From contig NZ_CP043006.1 in the NCBI RefSeq assembly GCF_008086345.1, positions 5,888,032-5,952,031 on the forward strand: a stretch of DNA of 64,000 bases. Reading direction: 5' to 3'. Position 1 is the stretch's first letter. Each line of letters begins with the position of its first letter. Below the pieces are notes generated by a model. It saw only the letters and a list, made by a program, of their open reading frames with translations, did no database searches and was not told the DNA's origin. This DNA is from Chitinophaga sp. XS-30. Its GTDB lineage: Bacteria > Bacteroidota > Bacteroidia > Chitinophagales > Chitinophagaceae. The position numbers and the translations under genes are program-made. Shown here piece by piece: positions 32,310-42,500 of this stretch.

Positions 32310-33527
32310 CTACAACTCCACCCGCTGCACACAGATCATCCCCCGGTCATCCTTCCGTTTCCTGTAGGCTACAAGCACCGTTCTTTCACCCGCGGCCTTC
32401 AACACCGGATACCCCGCAAGCGTCCGCTCCGGCGTAATAAACCCTGATCTTGCCGTTACACCGTTCCCTGTTTTATGCAACAGGCCTATCCGGCTGGACG
32501 AGGTATCCGCTGCTTCATCCCATACCATTACCAGCTCTCCGTTCTCCAGCGCGGTCAGTTGCGGATGTTTTGCTGTGGGCAGTGCGCTGATACTTTCTTT
32601 TTTCGTATAGGTAATGCCGTTATCAGGCGACTGGCAATAGAAAACACCCTGCCCTCTTCCCATGGTGAACCAGGCAAAATGAAGGCCTTCAGCATTCTTT
32701 ACCATTGCCGGCCCGGTATGCGGGCAGCCGTTGATCGCCCAGTTATCGGGACTGATGCGCCGGGGCGGTGAGAAAGTTTCGCCGCCGTCTGCCGATACCA
32801 TATGCACCATATCCCGGATCGTGTCGTGGATAATATCCCGGAAAGCGGCATGCAGCGATCCCTGTGCATCCAGGTACAGCGCTGTGCGGCAACACTGGCA
32901 TACGGTCTGCGCGATCTGCCGTTCGCGGCGGAAGCCCGGCCGTTCGCCGGTAGTGGCCATGTACAGGGTGGAGCCTTCCTGCTGATGATGCTTGCGGTTA
33001 TCCAGCCAGATCACCGCGGCTTCGCCGGAGGGCAGCAGGGCCATGTCAAAATACCGCTGATCGTAACCCGCCGTATCGGTGACCAGCGGAACGGCGGGCT
33101 GCCAGCTTGCTCCCCCGTTCGGGGAACTTGTGTACAGTACCTTGCCGGCGTATTTATTCCGGGGGTCATTGCTTTGCACACCGAACATCACGATCACTTC
33201 CCCATCCGGCCGGAAAATGATCTTGGGCAGATTCTCCGCATGCGGCTGAATACCGGTAGCGGTTGCCACTTCCTTCGCAGCGGAAAATGTTTGCCCGTTG
33301 TCAGCAGAAACAGCATAATGAAATGTTCCCGTTTCTGCTCCGGGGGCGCTTTCTACCCAGCTCAACACCAATGCTCCCTGTGCATTCCGCGTCATGTAAG
33401 CGCAGGACGCATCATACGCCGTATCGGACAATACCAGCTCTGGCCCGCCGGAAAAACCCGCCGGCCTGCATGCCGTTACAGATACAGCCAGAGCGGCAAA
33501 CACCGTCCATTTCTTCATATCCTTCAT
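32310..33527 (-). CDS. sialidase-like (Asp-box) lipoprotein with CxCC motif
   Basis: 405 residues; signal peptide with lipobox SVTAC (lipid Cys about 20). Six-bladed-propeller signs: Asp-box-like SADNGQTFS, SPNGGASWQP, SADGGETFSP and SPDNGITYT. The region QTVCQCCRTALYLD and NGCPHTGPAM carries Cys and His residues that I would expect to bind a metal; sialidase catalytic Arg triad is not evident, so calling it a sialidase would be unsafe. It overlaps the TonB receptor stop by 4 bp (ATGA), so receptor and lipoprotein are made together. Role probably in uptake or periplasmic handling of the receptor's ligand. Confidence 0.78.
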   Translation of the reverse strand: MKDMKKWTVFAALAVSVTACRPAGFSGGPELVLSDTAYDASCAYMTRNAQGALVLSWVESAPGAETGTFHYAVSADNGQTFSAAKEVATATGIQPHAENLPKIIFRPDGEVIVMFGVQSNDPRNKYAGKVLYTSSPNGGASWQPAVPLVTDTAGYDQRYFDMALLPSGEAAVIWLDNRKHHQQEGSTLYMATTGERPGFRRERQIAQTVCQCCRTALYLDAQGSLHAAFRDIIHDTIRDMVHMVSADGGETFSPPRRISPDNWAINGCPHTGPAMVKNAEGLHFAWFTMGRGQGVFYCQSPDNGITYTKKESISALPTAKHPQLTALENGELVMVWDEAADTSSSRIGLLHKTGNGVTARSGFITPERTLAGYPVLKAAGERTVLVAYRKRKDDRGMICVQRVEL

Positions 33528-35797
33528 TGTTTTCCGGTAAAAGTATAAGCTACGCCAAAATTGAAAGTACGGTTGGGCCCCGGGCGGTAACTCTTGCCAA
33601 AGGCGCTTTTTTCAACCGTGGTGGCATACATCACATCAGCGATGTTACGGCAGTTCAGCCAGCATTCAAACCCTCCCCGGCTATACCCTATTCTTGCGTT
33701 GAACAATTCATAGCCACCATATTCCTCGGTGTTGGCCGGGTCCATGAAATATTTTCCCACATGCTGCCATTCGATGCCGGTGCGGATGCCGCCGAGAAAT
33801 GCCGGCTTCCAGGTGATCTCTGTATTGGTGATCACCGCGGGCGCGCCGTTCATGCGGTTGTCGTTGTACTGATTGCCTTTGTCCTCATACTCCACAAAAT
33901 CATGCTTTGCCAGGGTGCCGCCGGTACGGAACAATATTGCAGGCAAAGGTTTGTACCGCAGGTTCCATTCCACACCGCTGTGACGGGTTTTACCGGCATT
34001 GCGGTTCTCGGAAGATCCATCCGCCAGGCGCACGCTCACAATTTCATTTTTCCCATCCATGCGGTAAAGGCTGGCATCCACATATCCCTTGCTGCCTGCA
34101 AATGCAAACCAGCCGCCAATCTCATAATTATTATAGGTAGCGGGGCGAAGGGACGGCACTTTCACGCCTCTGTACAATTCCGAAATGTTCGGCGGCGCAA
34201 ATCCCACGCTGTAGTTCGCATATATGCCGCGCTCCCGGCCGAAATCATACGTAAGGCCCAGTTTCGGCGTCCACGCATGGAAGTAGTTGCGCTCATCGGG
34301 AGAGCCGGTGAATGCGGAAGGAGGAAGATGATTGTCGAAATTATAGTCCATCCTGTCGTAACGCAACGCTGCAATAACTTTCAGGCTCTCCAGCGGGCTG
34401 ATCTCCGCCTGTGCGTACGCCGCGGTATTCACCAGATCAACCTGGTAATCGGTCAACACGGAATCCGTAATGGCATAGCCTGTAAAATAACCGGCGGCAT
34501 CCCTGTCCACATCAATAAACTCCGCAAAATAACCGGCCGGACTGTAATCCACGCTCATACCGGCGATCAGGGATGCTTTCTTCCAGGCAAACTGTTTTTT
34601 ATGCTGCACCAGCAGGCCATAGCTGGCAAAGGCATCGCTGTTGATCTCTCCGCGCGCTTTGAGGGGATCGCTCGTTGTTTTGATGGCATAAAAAGGGTTC
34701 TGCCCGATCTCGTTGTTCCGGTAGAAGGCCGTGAAATTTGTTGCGTTCCGCCCGTTCCACTGATGCTCCAGCGTACTGCGTACGCGCAGGGCTTTTACCT
34801 TGCGGTAGGAAAAGGTGTGCAGGCTTTTATAGTTCTTGCTGAAGAAATTTGCGCTGTCCACTCCACCGGTCTGATCTGTTTTATAGTCCGTCAGTGAAAT
34901 GCTGTTCGTCCACCTGCTACGGTCGCTGAACTGGTATTGTGCCTTCAGTGTCAGGGCCAGCTTGCGGAAATCGCTATGATCGATATACCCGTTGCGCCGA
35001 TCTGCATAATATCCCCCCAGCAATATGCCCAGTTTCCCGGTTGTGCCGGAAACGCTGAAGTCCGTACGCTTGTATCCCTGATCGCTCATTTCCGCCTGTA
35101 CTTTTGCGGTGGGCAATATAGCGGGAGAAGAGGTGATGAAGTTCACTGCGCCGCCTACCGCTTCGCTGCCATAGAGGGAAGAAGCCGGCCCGCGGATCAC
35201 TTCGATCGTTTTCAGCGCAGCCATATTTATTTCTATGAGGGCATTATGATTGAAATCACCTGTTGTGCGGATGGGAATGCCGTCTTCCAGGTAAAGGAAC
35301 AGGCTGCGGTATCCGATCGGCTGGCGAATGGCCATGGTATGCTGCTCATTGCCAAGGTCCACCATATACACGCCGCTGACCTTGTTGAGCAGTTGTTCGA
35401 GCGAAGTGGCTTTCGTTTCCCTGATCATCCTGGTGGAGATGGTACTGATCGCTACAGGGGCATCGGTACGGAACTGCCTGTCCCTGCCGGCGGATACGAT
35501 CACTTCATTAAGCCGGGCGCTTTGCGGCTCCAGGTAAATGATCATGTTGCCGTCTTTTATGACGGGCAGGCATTTACCGGCATAGCCGAGATGAGAGATA
35601 TGAATGGAATCCGGTAATGCCGGGAGTGTAAAAATGCCTTTTTCATCGGAGCGGCATCCACAGCCAATGGCCGTGATGCTGGCCCCCTCGAGGGCTTCAT
35701 GCGTCTGCGCATCCACCACCCGGCCCTGCAGCTGCTGCTGCGCGGAAGCGGGCAATATGATGCCGGTCAATAAGATGAGTATCAATAAACGTTGCAT
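33524..35797 (-). CDS. TonB-dependent outer membrane receptor
   Basis: 757 residues from MQRLLILILLTGIILPASAQ (the frame has 10 more upstream codons without signal-peptide logic). Domains: carboxypeptidase-regulatory-like domain about 20-95 (LQGRVVDAQTHEALEGASI), plug about 105-225 (NEVIVSAGRDRQFRTDAPVA, then VIRGPASSLYGSEAVGGAVNF) and a beta barrel to the C-terminal Phe-rich end. It is SusC-unlike: short, of the siderophore/vitamin/metal receptor type, with no SusD partner. Ligand unknown; neighbours with Cys motifs suggest a metal, perhaps copper (inference). Confidence 0.92.
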   Translation of the reverse strand: MQRLLILILLTGIILPASAQQQLQGRVVDAQTHEALEGASITAIGCGCRSDEKGIFTLPALPDSIHISHLGYAGKCLPVIKDGNMIIYLEPQSARLNEVIVSAGRDRQFRTDAPVAISTISTRMIRETKATSLEQLLNKVSGVYMVDLGNEQHTMAIRQPIGYRSLFLYLEDGIPIRTTGDFNHNALIEINMAALKTIEVIRGPASSLYGSEAVGGAVNFITSSPAILPTAKVQAEMSDQGYKRTDFSVSGTTGKLGILLGGYYADRRNGYIDHSDFRKLALTLKAQYQFSDRSRWTNSISLTDYKTDQTGGVDSANFFSKNYKSLHTFSYRKVKALRVRSTLEHQWNGRNATNFTAFYRNNEIGQNPFYAIKTTSDPLKARGEINSDAFASYGLLVQHKKQFAWKKASLIAGMSVDYSPAGYFAEFIDVDRDAAGYFTGYAITDSVLTDYQVDLVNTAAYAQAEISPLESLKVIAALRYDRMDYNFDNHLPPSAFTGSPDERNYFHAWTPKLGLTYDFGRERGIYANYSVGFAPPNISELYRGVKVPSLRPATYNNYEIGGWFAFAGSKGYVDASLYRMDGKNEIVSVRLADGSSENRNAGKTRHSGVEWNLRYKPLPAILFRTGGTLAKHDFVEYEDKGNQYNDNRMNGAPAVITNTEITWKPAFLGGIRTGIEWQHVGKYFMDPANTEEYGGYELFNARIGYSRGGFECWLNCRNIADVMYATTVEKSAFGKSYRPGPNRTFNFGVAYTFTGKQ

Positions 35798-35900
35798 GTT
35801 CTCATTTTTATGGGTACGTGCCGGCAAGCCTCCCCGTTGCCGGGTACGGGAAATAGCACCGGGTACGGAGCTGCTGATGTTGTTGCGTCAAAAAGCGCAT

Positions 35901-36036
35901 ACGATCGCTTGCCATGGTGTATGGCGCGTAGTAATTGATGTCTGATCTGTAAAAAAGGGATACCTTTTACGATCGCTTGCCATGATCCATGGCGCGTAGT
36001 AATTGATGTCTGGTCTGTAAAAAAGGAGATGCCTTT
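35901..36036. repeat. two tandem 68-bp repeats with internal hairpins
   Basis: Copies at 35901-35968 and 35969-36036 share about 85-90% identity; differences fall mainly in predicted loops. Each has a dyad GCCAT-n5-ATGGC with flanking CGC/GCG and a second dyad AAAAGG/CCTTTT. In copy 2 the first loop change extends the stem to GCCATG/CATGGC. The repeat fills the gap between the small Cys-motif gene and the TonB receptor; copy 2 ends in that gene's stop codon. Confidence 0.8.
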
Positions 36037-36404
36037 TATGCCCGGGCCCGGGGTGGGTGGAATATGGCGGCATTAAGGTTCCGGGGAAGATCGCTGCTAT
36101 AAGCTGTATTGATGGCTGTTACCGTGAAATACGGCTGCAATGCAAATTGTGCATGTATAGGCGCGATCACCACTTCATATTTGTCTTTCACTGCATTGCC
36201 GTTCTGCTCGTTCTTCGTTTCTTTCTCCATCTGCTTCATCAGATGGCACTGGCCGTTACAGCCGGTTTCCGGCTGCGCCCTGTTCACGCACAGTACCCGG
36301 GAGATGTATTCCTTGTTCAGCATATATTCCGCCAATATCAGTCCCTTGCCGAAAGTCTGCAGCAAGAGGCCTGTTAATGTGATAATGACGAAAATGTACC
36401 GCAT
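36036..36404 (-). CDS. small exported protein with CNGQC motif
   Basis: 122 residues from MRYIFVIITLTGLLLQTFGKG (the longer frame upstream overlaps the promoter). The N-terminus is a signal or anchor helix. Then EYMLNKEYISRVLCVNR and GCNGQCHLMKQM give Cys39, Cys49, Cys53 and His54, a likely metal or redox site. The C-terminus ends IFHPPRARA. Small proteins of this pattern are common in Bacteroidota next to TonB receptors; I know no established function. Own promoter upstream; 238 bp leader with tandem repeats separates it from the receptor. Confidence 0.78.
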   Translation of the reverse strand: MRYIFVIITLTGLLLQTFGKGLILAEYMLNKEYISRVLCVNRAQPETGCNGQCHLMKQMEKETKNEQNGNAVKDKYEVVIAPIHAQFALQPYFTVTAINTAYSSDLPRNLNAAIFHPPRARA

Positions 36405-36414
36405 AAGAATATTG

Positions 36415-36446
36415 CAAATGTACCGGTCAGGCTGGCTTGCTACAAT
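36415..36446 (-). promoter_or_regulatory. promoter of the small Cys-motif gene / TonB locus
   Basis: On the minus strand ATTG (36446-36443), 20 bp, then TACATTTG (36422-36415), an exact -7 match, 10 bp before the ATG at 36404. Confidence 0.55.
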
Positions 36447-36469
36447 GATCAAGATCATGCCCGGGAAAT

Positions 36470-36506
36470 AAAAAAGGGGACCTTCGTCAGTGCGGCCCCC
36501 TTTTTT
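36470..36506 (-). terminator. terminator of sprA (probably bidirectional)
   Basis: Stem pairing AAAAAAGGGG with CCCCTTTTTT plus an inner CC/GG and an 11-nt loop, 3 bp past the sprA stop. The A and T tracts on both sides suit termination in either direction. Confidence 0.8.
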
Positions 36507-36508
36507 GC

Positions 36509-39500
36509 TTATTGCGCCAGCATGAACCGGAGGGTGAGCCCGCCCCTTGTATTGGTGATGGGGTAGGCTGTGGAGATCACCGGTATCGTTTGCCTGCGGT
36601 CGTAGAAGAACTTGATATTAAGGCGGTTGTTGATCACATAATCGATGGATGGGGCGATGCCGATCACCTTCTGCCCGCTGGTGGGGATCACGATATCTGC
36701 ATCCAGACGGTTATTCACTGTTTTGTCGTCACGGAAACTTATATCCAGTCTGAAGTTCAGATCATTCTCCAGCCTGGTGCCGCCCTCCTTGCCGATCTTG
36801 AACGGCATAGGGAAGCCCCGCACCCGGTATCCGGCGCCGACCACTATTTCGCTGGAGCGCATTTCACTCAGCTGGTAGTCGATCATGCTAAGGCTGAGTG
36901 TACGGCTGCGCTTGAATTCCAGTCTGGCGTTCAACGAATTGGTGAAGGTCATATCCACGCCCAGCAAAGGCGCGAATTGCTCATTGATGGTCATGTTCGG
37001 TAGCAGGAAGTAAGGTACGTAGTTGCCGGACACAGAATCGCGGAACGCCGGGTAGCCCATCAGCAGCGGATCGTAGAACATCAATGCCGTATTGTAGGAG
37101 TTCATGCTCAGGTTGCCGATATAAGCATGGGTGAGCGTGAACACGGAAAGGAAATTACGGAATGGCGCCAGGCGGCTCAGCCCGTTGTAGGAGATCCGCC
37201 AGTTCGGCCTGGGCAGGATGTTCTTGAAAGGGTTCGTTCTTACCCCGCCGGCTCCCTGTTTAAGCAGGGAAATGGTTTCCGGATTTTTGCCGGTGTATGC
37301 GGCCAGGAATGCGGGTATCAGCACATCCTGCGAATAACGGCCGTATCCGTAGCGGTATTCCGGGTCTTTCGGATCAAATTCCGGAATGGAGGGGTCCTGG
37401 CTATAAGGATTCTCCGCGCCCAGCCGCCGGGAAATGATCTTGCGGTAGCTCTCAAAATCCCGGAAGGTCTGTGAAATACCGTCCTGCTCATTGATCTTGC
37501 CCCACATGGTTTTGATAGCCACAAACGTGATCTCGAAGCCTCCGGCGTCATATGGACTGAGGTGCCCGAATGTGCCGTTGCCGGTGGTGTCCTTGTATAA
37601 CTCCGTATATGTTTTTGTGAATGACTTGGTCAGGTTCAGATCGATGCGCAGATCGCGTATCGGTTCCAGTTGCGCCTGTGCATCCAGCCGTTGTGTGAAC
37701 TGCTGCTGGAACTGGATGTTGAAGAGCGTATCGCGGGTGAGCAATCCCTTCTTCGCAAAATTGTCCAGCCAAAGCCTGTCCGGCTGCTGCCCCAGTACAA
37801 ACCCGATGCCCGGCGCCATGGAAGCCCAGTTCATGCCCAATACCTTCGTACTGTCGATATACCCCGGCAGGCGTGTGCCGGCATTTTCTGTATAGTTTAC
37901 CTGCACCCTTTTGAGTGACATGAGCACCCGCATCAATCCTTTCACCAGCCCGCTGCCTTCCGTTTCTTCTTCGTCTTTTTTCGCCGCATTTGGCTGATTC
38001 GGTTTGGGCTGGTTGTTGTTCATATTGTTCATCTGCGGCATGGTGCTGCGCACAGGGGCGGCGTTCATTTTACGCAGCCATTTGCTTTTATTGTAGAGGT
38101 CCGAGAACTTCAGTTCGGCGGATACGATCTTGGATTGCGTGTTCTCAATGGCATTACCGAGATACATGGCCAGGCGGGAAGCGCCTATCCAGCGATAATC
38201 CGTGCTGTAGCTGAGCGCAACGTTCGTCCAGTTCAGCAGCGGGAATTTCGCCGTTGGCAATGTATAGGTCACGGAAGCGGTATGATAGTAATTGGTGGTA
38301 CGCCCGAATTTGAAGAGGTTGCTGCGCACACTGTCCCGTTTCGCATCGGTATCGATGCGGCCCATCGGCTCGTCTATCCTGGCAAGGTTGGAGGCATTGA
38401 AGTCGAGCGACAGGTTACGGGTGAAGTCCCACTTCAGGGTATAATACCGGTCGAATGTAAAGTACTTGTCGTATGTTTCCTGCAGCTGGAAGGGGCCGCC
38501 ACCGACGTTGCGCAGCCTTGTGGCGCCGAACTGGCGGGTCACATCCGCACGGAAGCTGAGCTGTGTGGGCACATAGTTGAGATTGAACTCTTTTATCAAT
38601 CCTACCCAGGGCGACTTGCTTTTGATGAGTGATTTGAAGGGCTCCAGGTATTTGGGCGTTCCCGAGAAATTATATCCCAGGCCCGCACGGTGCTTGGTGA
38701 GCACATCATTTTCAATCACGGGATTGCGCCGGCTGATCTGCGAATAGGAGTAACTGATATCAAAGTTCTCAATATCCCAGAGCCTGTTCTTCGTTTTGCC
38801 CGGCGTCATTTTGCGGACGTTGGTGAAGTTCAGGCTGGTGATGGAGGTGAAGTCCTGCGCATTCCGTTTGATGGAATCACGCTGTTGTTTGTCCAGCGCC
38901 AGTTCCAGTTTGTCTTTCAGTTTGATGTCGAGATCGTAGGGATCATACTCCGGGTTGCTGACGGTCTGCGAGTAACCCGCATAAACCGGTACGGAGATAC
39001 CTGCGCGTTTGGGCAGCAGTTTGCCGAGGTCCAGGTTCGTGGCTACATCATATTGAATATAGTTATCGCGGAAACGTTCGTTGTTCCGCTGGTCGATAGC
39101 GCCGAAGCCCGCGGTATGCATGTTGCCGCTGAAGGTGATTGAGCCGAGGTCTGACAATTGCAGGTCTACCCGCGCGAGTGCGGCATATCCGCCTTTTTCA
39201 TCCAGCCCGGTCAGGCGCAGTTCGTTGAACCATACTTCGGTACATTTGGGCATGCCATCATCCTCCGGATTGAATACACCGATCATCACGCCGCGAACGT
39301 CACCGAGACTGGGATTACCCATTATAGTAATAAAGTTACGGCCATCCTGCACCACATAAGGGATCAGGGGAGAGGCACCGGCAACATTACGGGCCTGTTT
39401 TGCCCGGGTCAGTTTCGTGAGTTCGAGGTCCAGGTTGTTGGCTTCCTTCCATACCGAGTCTTCCGGATGCGGTCCGGTCCAGGATGTTATCTCCAGCGGA

Positions 39501-42500
39501 ATCCGGTATTCATAATAGTTTTCTGTAAAGTCACTACCCACCCTGATGATCGCGTGCAGCTGATCATCCGCCAGCGCATTGGCCGAACCGGCTGGCTCCG
39601 CGTGGATGAACATTTGCATGCGGTTGTACTGCCGCATATCCAGGTTCAGGTTCTTATACAGGGCACGGGATTCCCCGTCTTTCAGGTTGCATATCTGTGC
39701 GGCGAGGGATTGCTCATTGAGCAGGATATTGGTGTTGTTGGTGCTCAGCGTATTCTGCCGCAGGATGCCCGGAGGCACCACGTAGGGAATGGGCTGGCGC
39801 CTGGCATTTTCCTCGATGTTCACCGCGGAGGAATTGAACACGGTACTTTCATCTATGGGAACGGGATCGCCGGGTTGCAGTTCGGAAAGGAAGCGGCGCC
39901 ACTGGTTGCGTACAAGATCCAGCTTCGCGAAACGCAATACAACAGAATCCTCGAACCCGGTCAGGAACATCCGCATAAAGCGGATGGATTTGAAGTCGGG
40001 GATATTGCCCACCTTTTTATCATACTGCGTTACCGGCACCTTGAACTGGTACCAGGTCTCCTCGCGGGTGGTGTTGTTGGGGCCTTGTACAACGGTTGTG
40101 AATTTATCCACTACGTAATTGGAGCCTACCTGCATGTTCGGCGTCAGCTCCACGCGGTACTGGAAATACTCTTCCGTTTCATTCATGGTATTATCCCGGT
40201 TCAGGTCTTCCGACTCGGGGTAGTTGGTGCTGGCCTGCGAGAACTGTGAATTATCGTTGGATACCGGGGAATTGCCTTCCGGGTTGTTGATTCTTTTGTA
40301 GCGGCCGAGGATGTCGGTACCATCCCCACCGTCATATGTCGCATCGCGGTACCAGCGGTAATCATCGTTGGAGGGATCTTCCTGAACTGTTTCGTAAATA
40401 ACCGAACCGGTACCGAACATGGCGGCGATATCATCCAGGTAATCCCGGCGGAAATGACGTTCATCCACGCTTTGCAGGCCGTCGTAGCCCACATCCTGGT
40501 ACCGGCGGATATTCGGATCGTTGTCGAATGCCTGGGTGATCTGCTGCTGGAACTTCGGAACGCGCGCCCAGTTGGAAGAATCGATCTTGTTAAGACCGGT
40601 ATTCGGATCAGGCAGACCGTTCTCGAAAGATTTCCGGCCATCTTTCAGCACATCTTCAGAAACATTCCCCAGGTTGAAGAACAGTTTACCGCCGCTGCTC
40701 GTGGGATTATTGATAAAGGGGTCCTGTATCCAGAACTCGATGAATTCGATATTGGCCGTTTCAAAGTCGCTGTTATCGATGGCGCGCATGATACCGCCCC
40801 AGCGGCTCCGGGGATTGCGCAGCCTTCCCTCCGGCGTTAACGTAGCGGGGGTGGCCTCGAAATTATACGGTCCTCTTTCTTCCGGATAAAAAGCCAGGTC
40901 CAGCGTACTGAGCTGGCTTTGCCCGAAATCGGTAGAGCGGTTGGGAAACACATCTTTCTGATATACGAGGCGGCTGCGCGGATCGAACTGACTGGCTTCC
41001 GTGATACCCCGCGGCAGGTTCGGAGAGCGGGGGATCTGCAAGGTAGGCTCAATGATGTACCAGGCCAGCAACGCCCTGTTCCTGCCATACGCCAGGGAAT
41101 CGTTATACTCCGCTTCCGGGAAAAGAATGGTGCCGGAGGCGTCCGAAGCGTCTTTAGGAGTGGAGGCCAGCGCCCAGGCCGTAGCCGGGAACTTCAGATC
41201 GTACCCGTTGCGCGCACCTTCAAAATCATCGATATACACCTGCCCCTGCTTGCTGCCGGCCTCATTCACCAGCTTGCTGTGGCCGGGAATGAGCTTGGCT
41301 ACCTCACCGGTGAAATTGATGCTGGCCGGTGTGTTGGCGGTGAAATTCGGGAGTTTGTCCAGCATCCGGGTAAGGCCGCGCCAGTCTGAAATATAGTTCG
41401 CATCCAGACCGAGGATGGTATTCCTGATGGGGTCATCCCCGTAATTCACTTTCTGATAATACGGGCGTTCGCTCATCCGCACCATGGTACCGCCGAGGTT
41501 GAGCTTGTCGCTCACGTAGTAGTCCAGCCGCGTACCCATGTAGTTCCGCACCTGCTGCCCGAACAGCGCGTTGTTCTCGAACTGTACATTGATGGGCACG
41601 CCGGAACTAAGCACACCGCCATTGATGATCTTGATGCGGCCCAGGTTATAGTCGATAATAAAATCCACATTCTCGCGCAGCATCTGCCCGCCGGCGGTGA
41701 CGGTCACAGAACCGGGCGGGATATTATAGGCGTTGAGCGATATCTCTGAGGAATTGCTGGATTTGTAGGAACCGCGCAGGATGAAGCGGTTGAGGTTCGG
41801 GAATTGCTGGGCGATCACTTTGATGGAGTCGTACAGCATGGGATACAGGTATTTTTTTTCGAGGACGGGATCGCCTTCAAAGGCCCTGCTGAGCCCGTCA
41901 TCGAAAGGCTCCAGTACGGGGAAGATCACTTTGCCGTTCTGCGAGTTGATGGTGTACCCTTCCACATAATCGAACACCCCGTCCGGCTGGGGATCATTCT
42001 GGTTATTCAGCCGGTCCAGGTTCAGGATGGTAATGATGGGGGCGCCGGCAAACTGTCCCCTGGCATCCGGGAGGTAGCGTTTTTCGCTGGGCACCCGGTC
42101 GTCTGTACCCGGATCTTTATATAATACATCCAGCTTGAAATCCTGCCGGTTGATCTGGAAAGCGTTGGTGGAATAGATGTTCTTCATCATCAGGTCCCAG
42201 ATGGGCAGGGCCGGCCGGGCTGAGGTAGCTTTCAGGAGCTTGAGGAACAGTATCTTCTGATTGGCGGAATTGGTCTGGTCCGGCGGTACATCCTGCGAAA
42301 ACTCGCCCACCTGGTACACGCGTCCGTTGTAGGTGTACTGATAGGCTACGGCCAGCACCTCATCCGGCTGCAATTGCTGGTTGAGGGAAAGGAAGCCTAC
42401 CTGGCGGTTGAGGATATAGTCGGTGGAATCCAGCTTGCGGGCGAATGTTTTTTCAAACTCCTGCACCGGTTCCAGGCCCATGGCCAGCAGCCGGCTCACC

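Noticed and set aside
32310..33527. Naming the Asp-box lipoprotein a sialidase
   Set aside because: Asp boxes occur in many propellers; I cannot see the Arg triad and Tyr/Glu pair, while Cys motifs suggest another role.
33263..34897. A 544-codon plus-strand frame opposite the TonB receptor
   Set aside because: Shadow frame; the minus strand encodes an evident receptor with plug and barrel and translational overlap with the next gene.
35901..36036. CRISPR array or riboswitch in the tandem repeat
   Set aside because: Only two adjacent 68-bp copies with no spacer between them and no cas genes; no known riboswitch core is visible.
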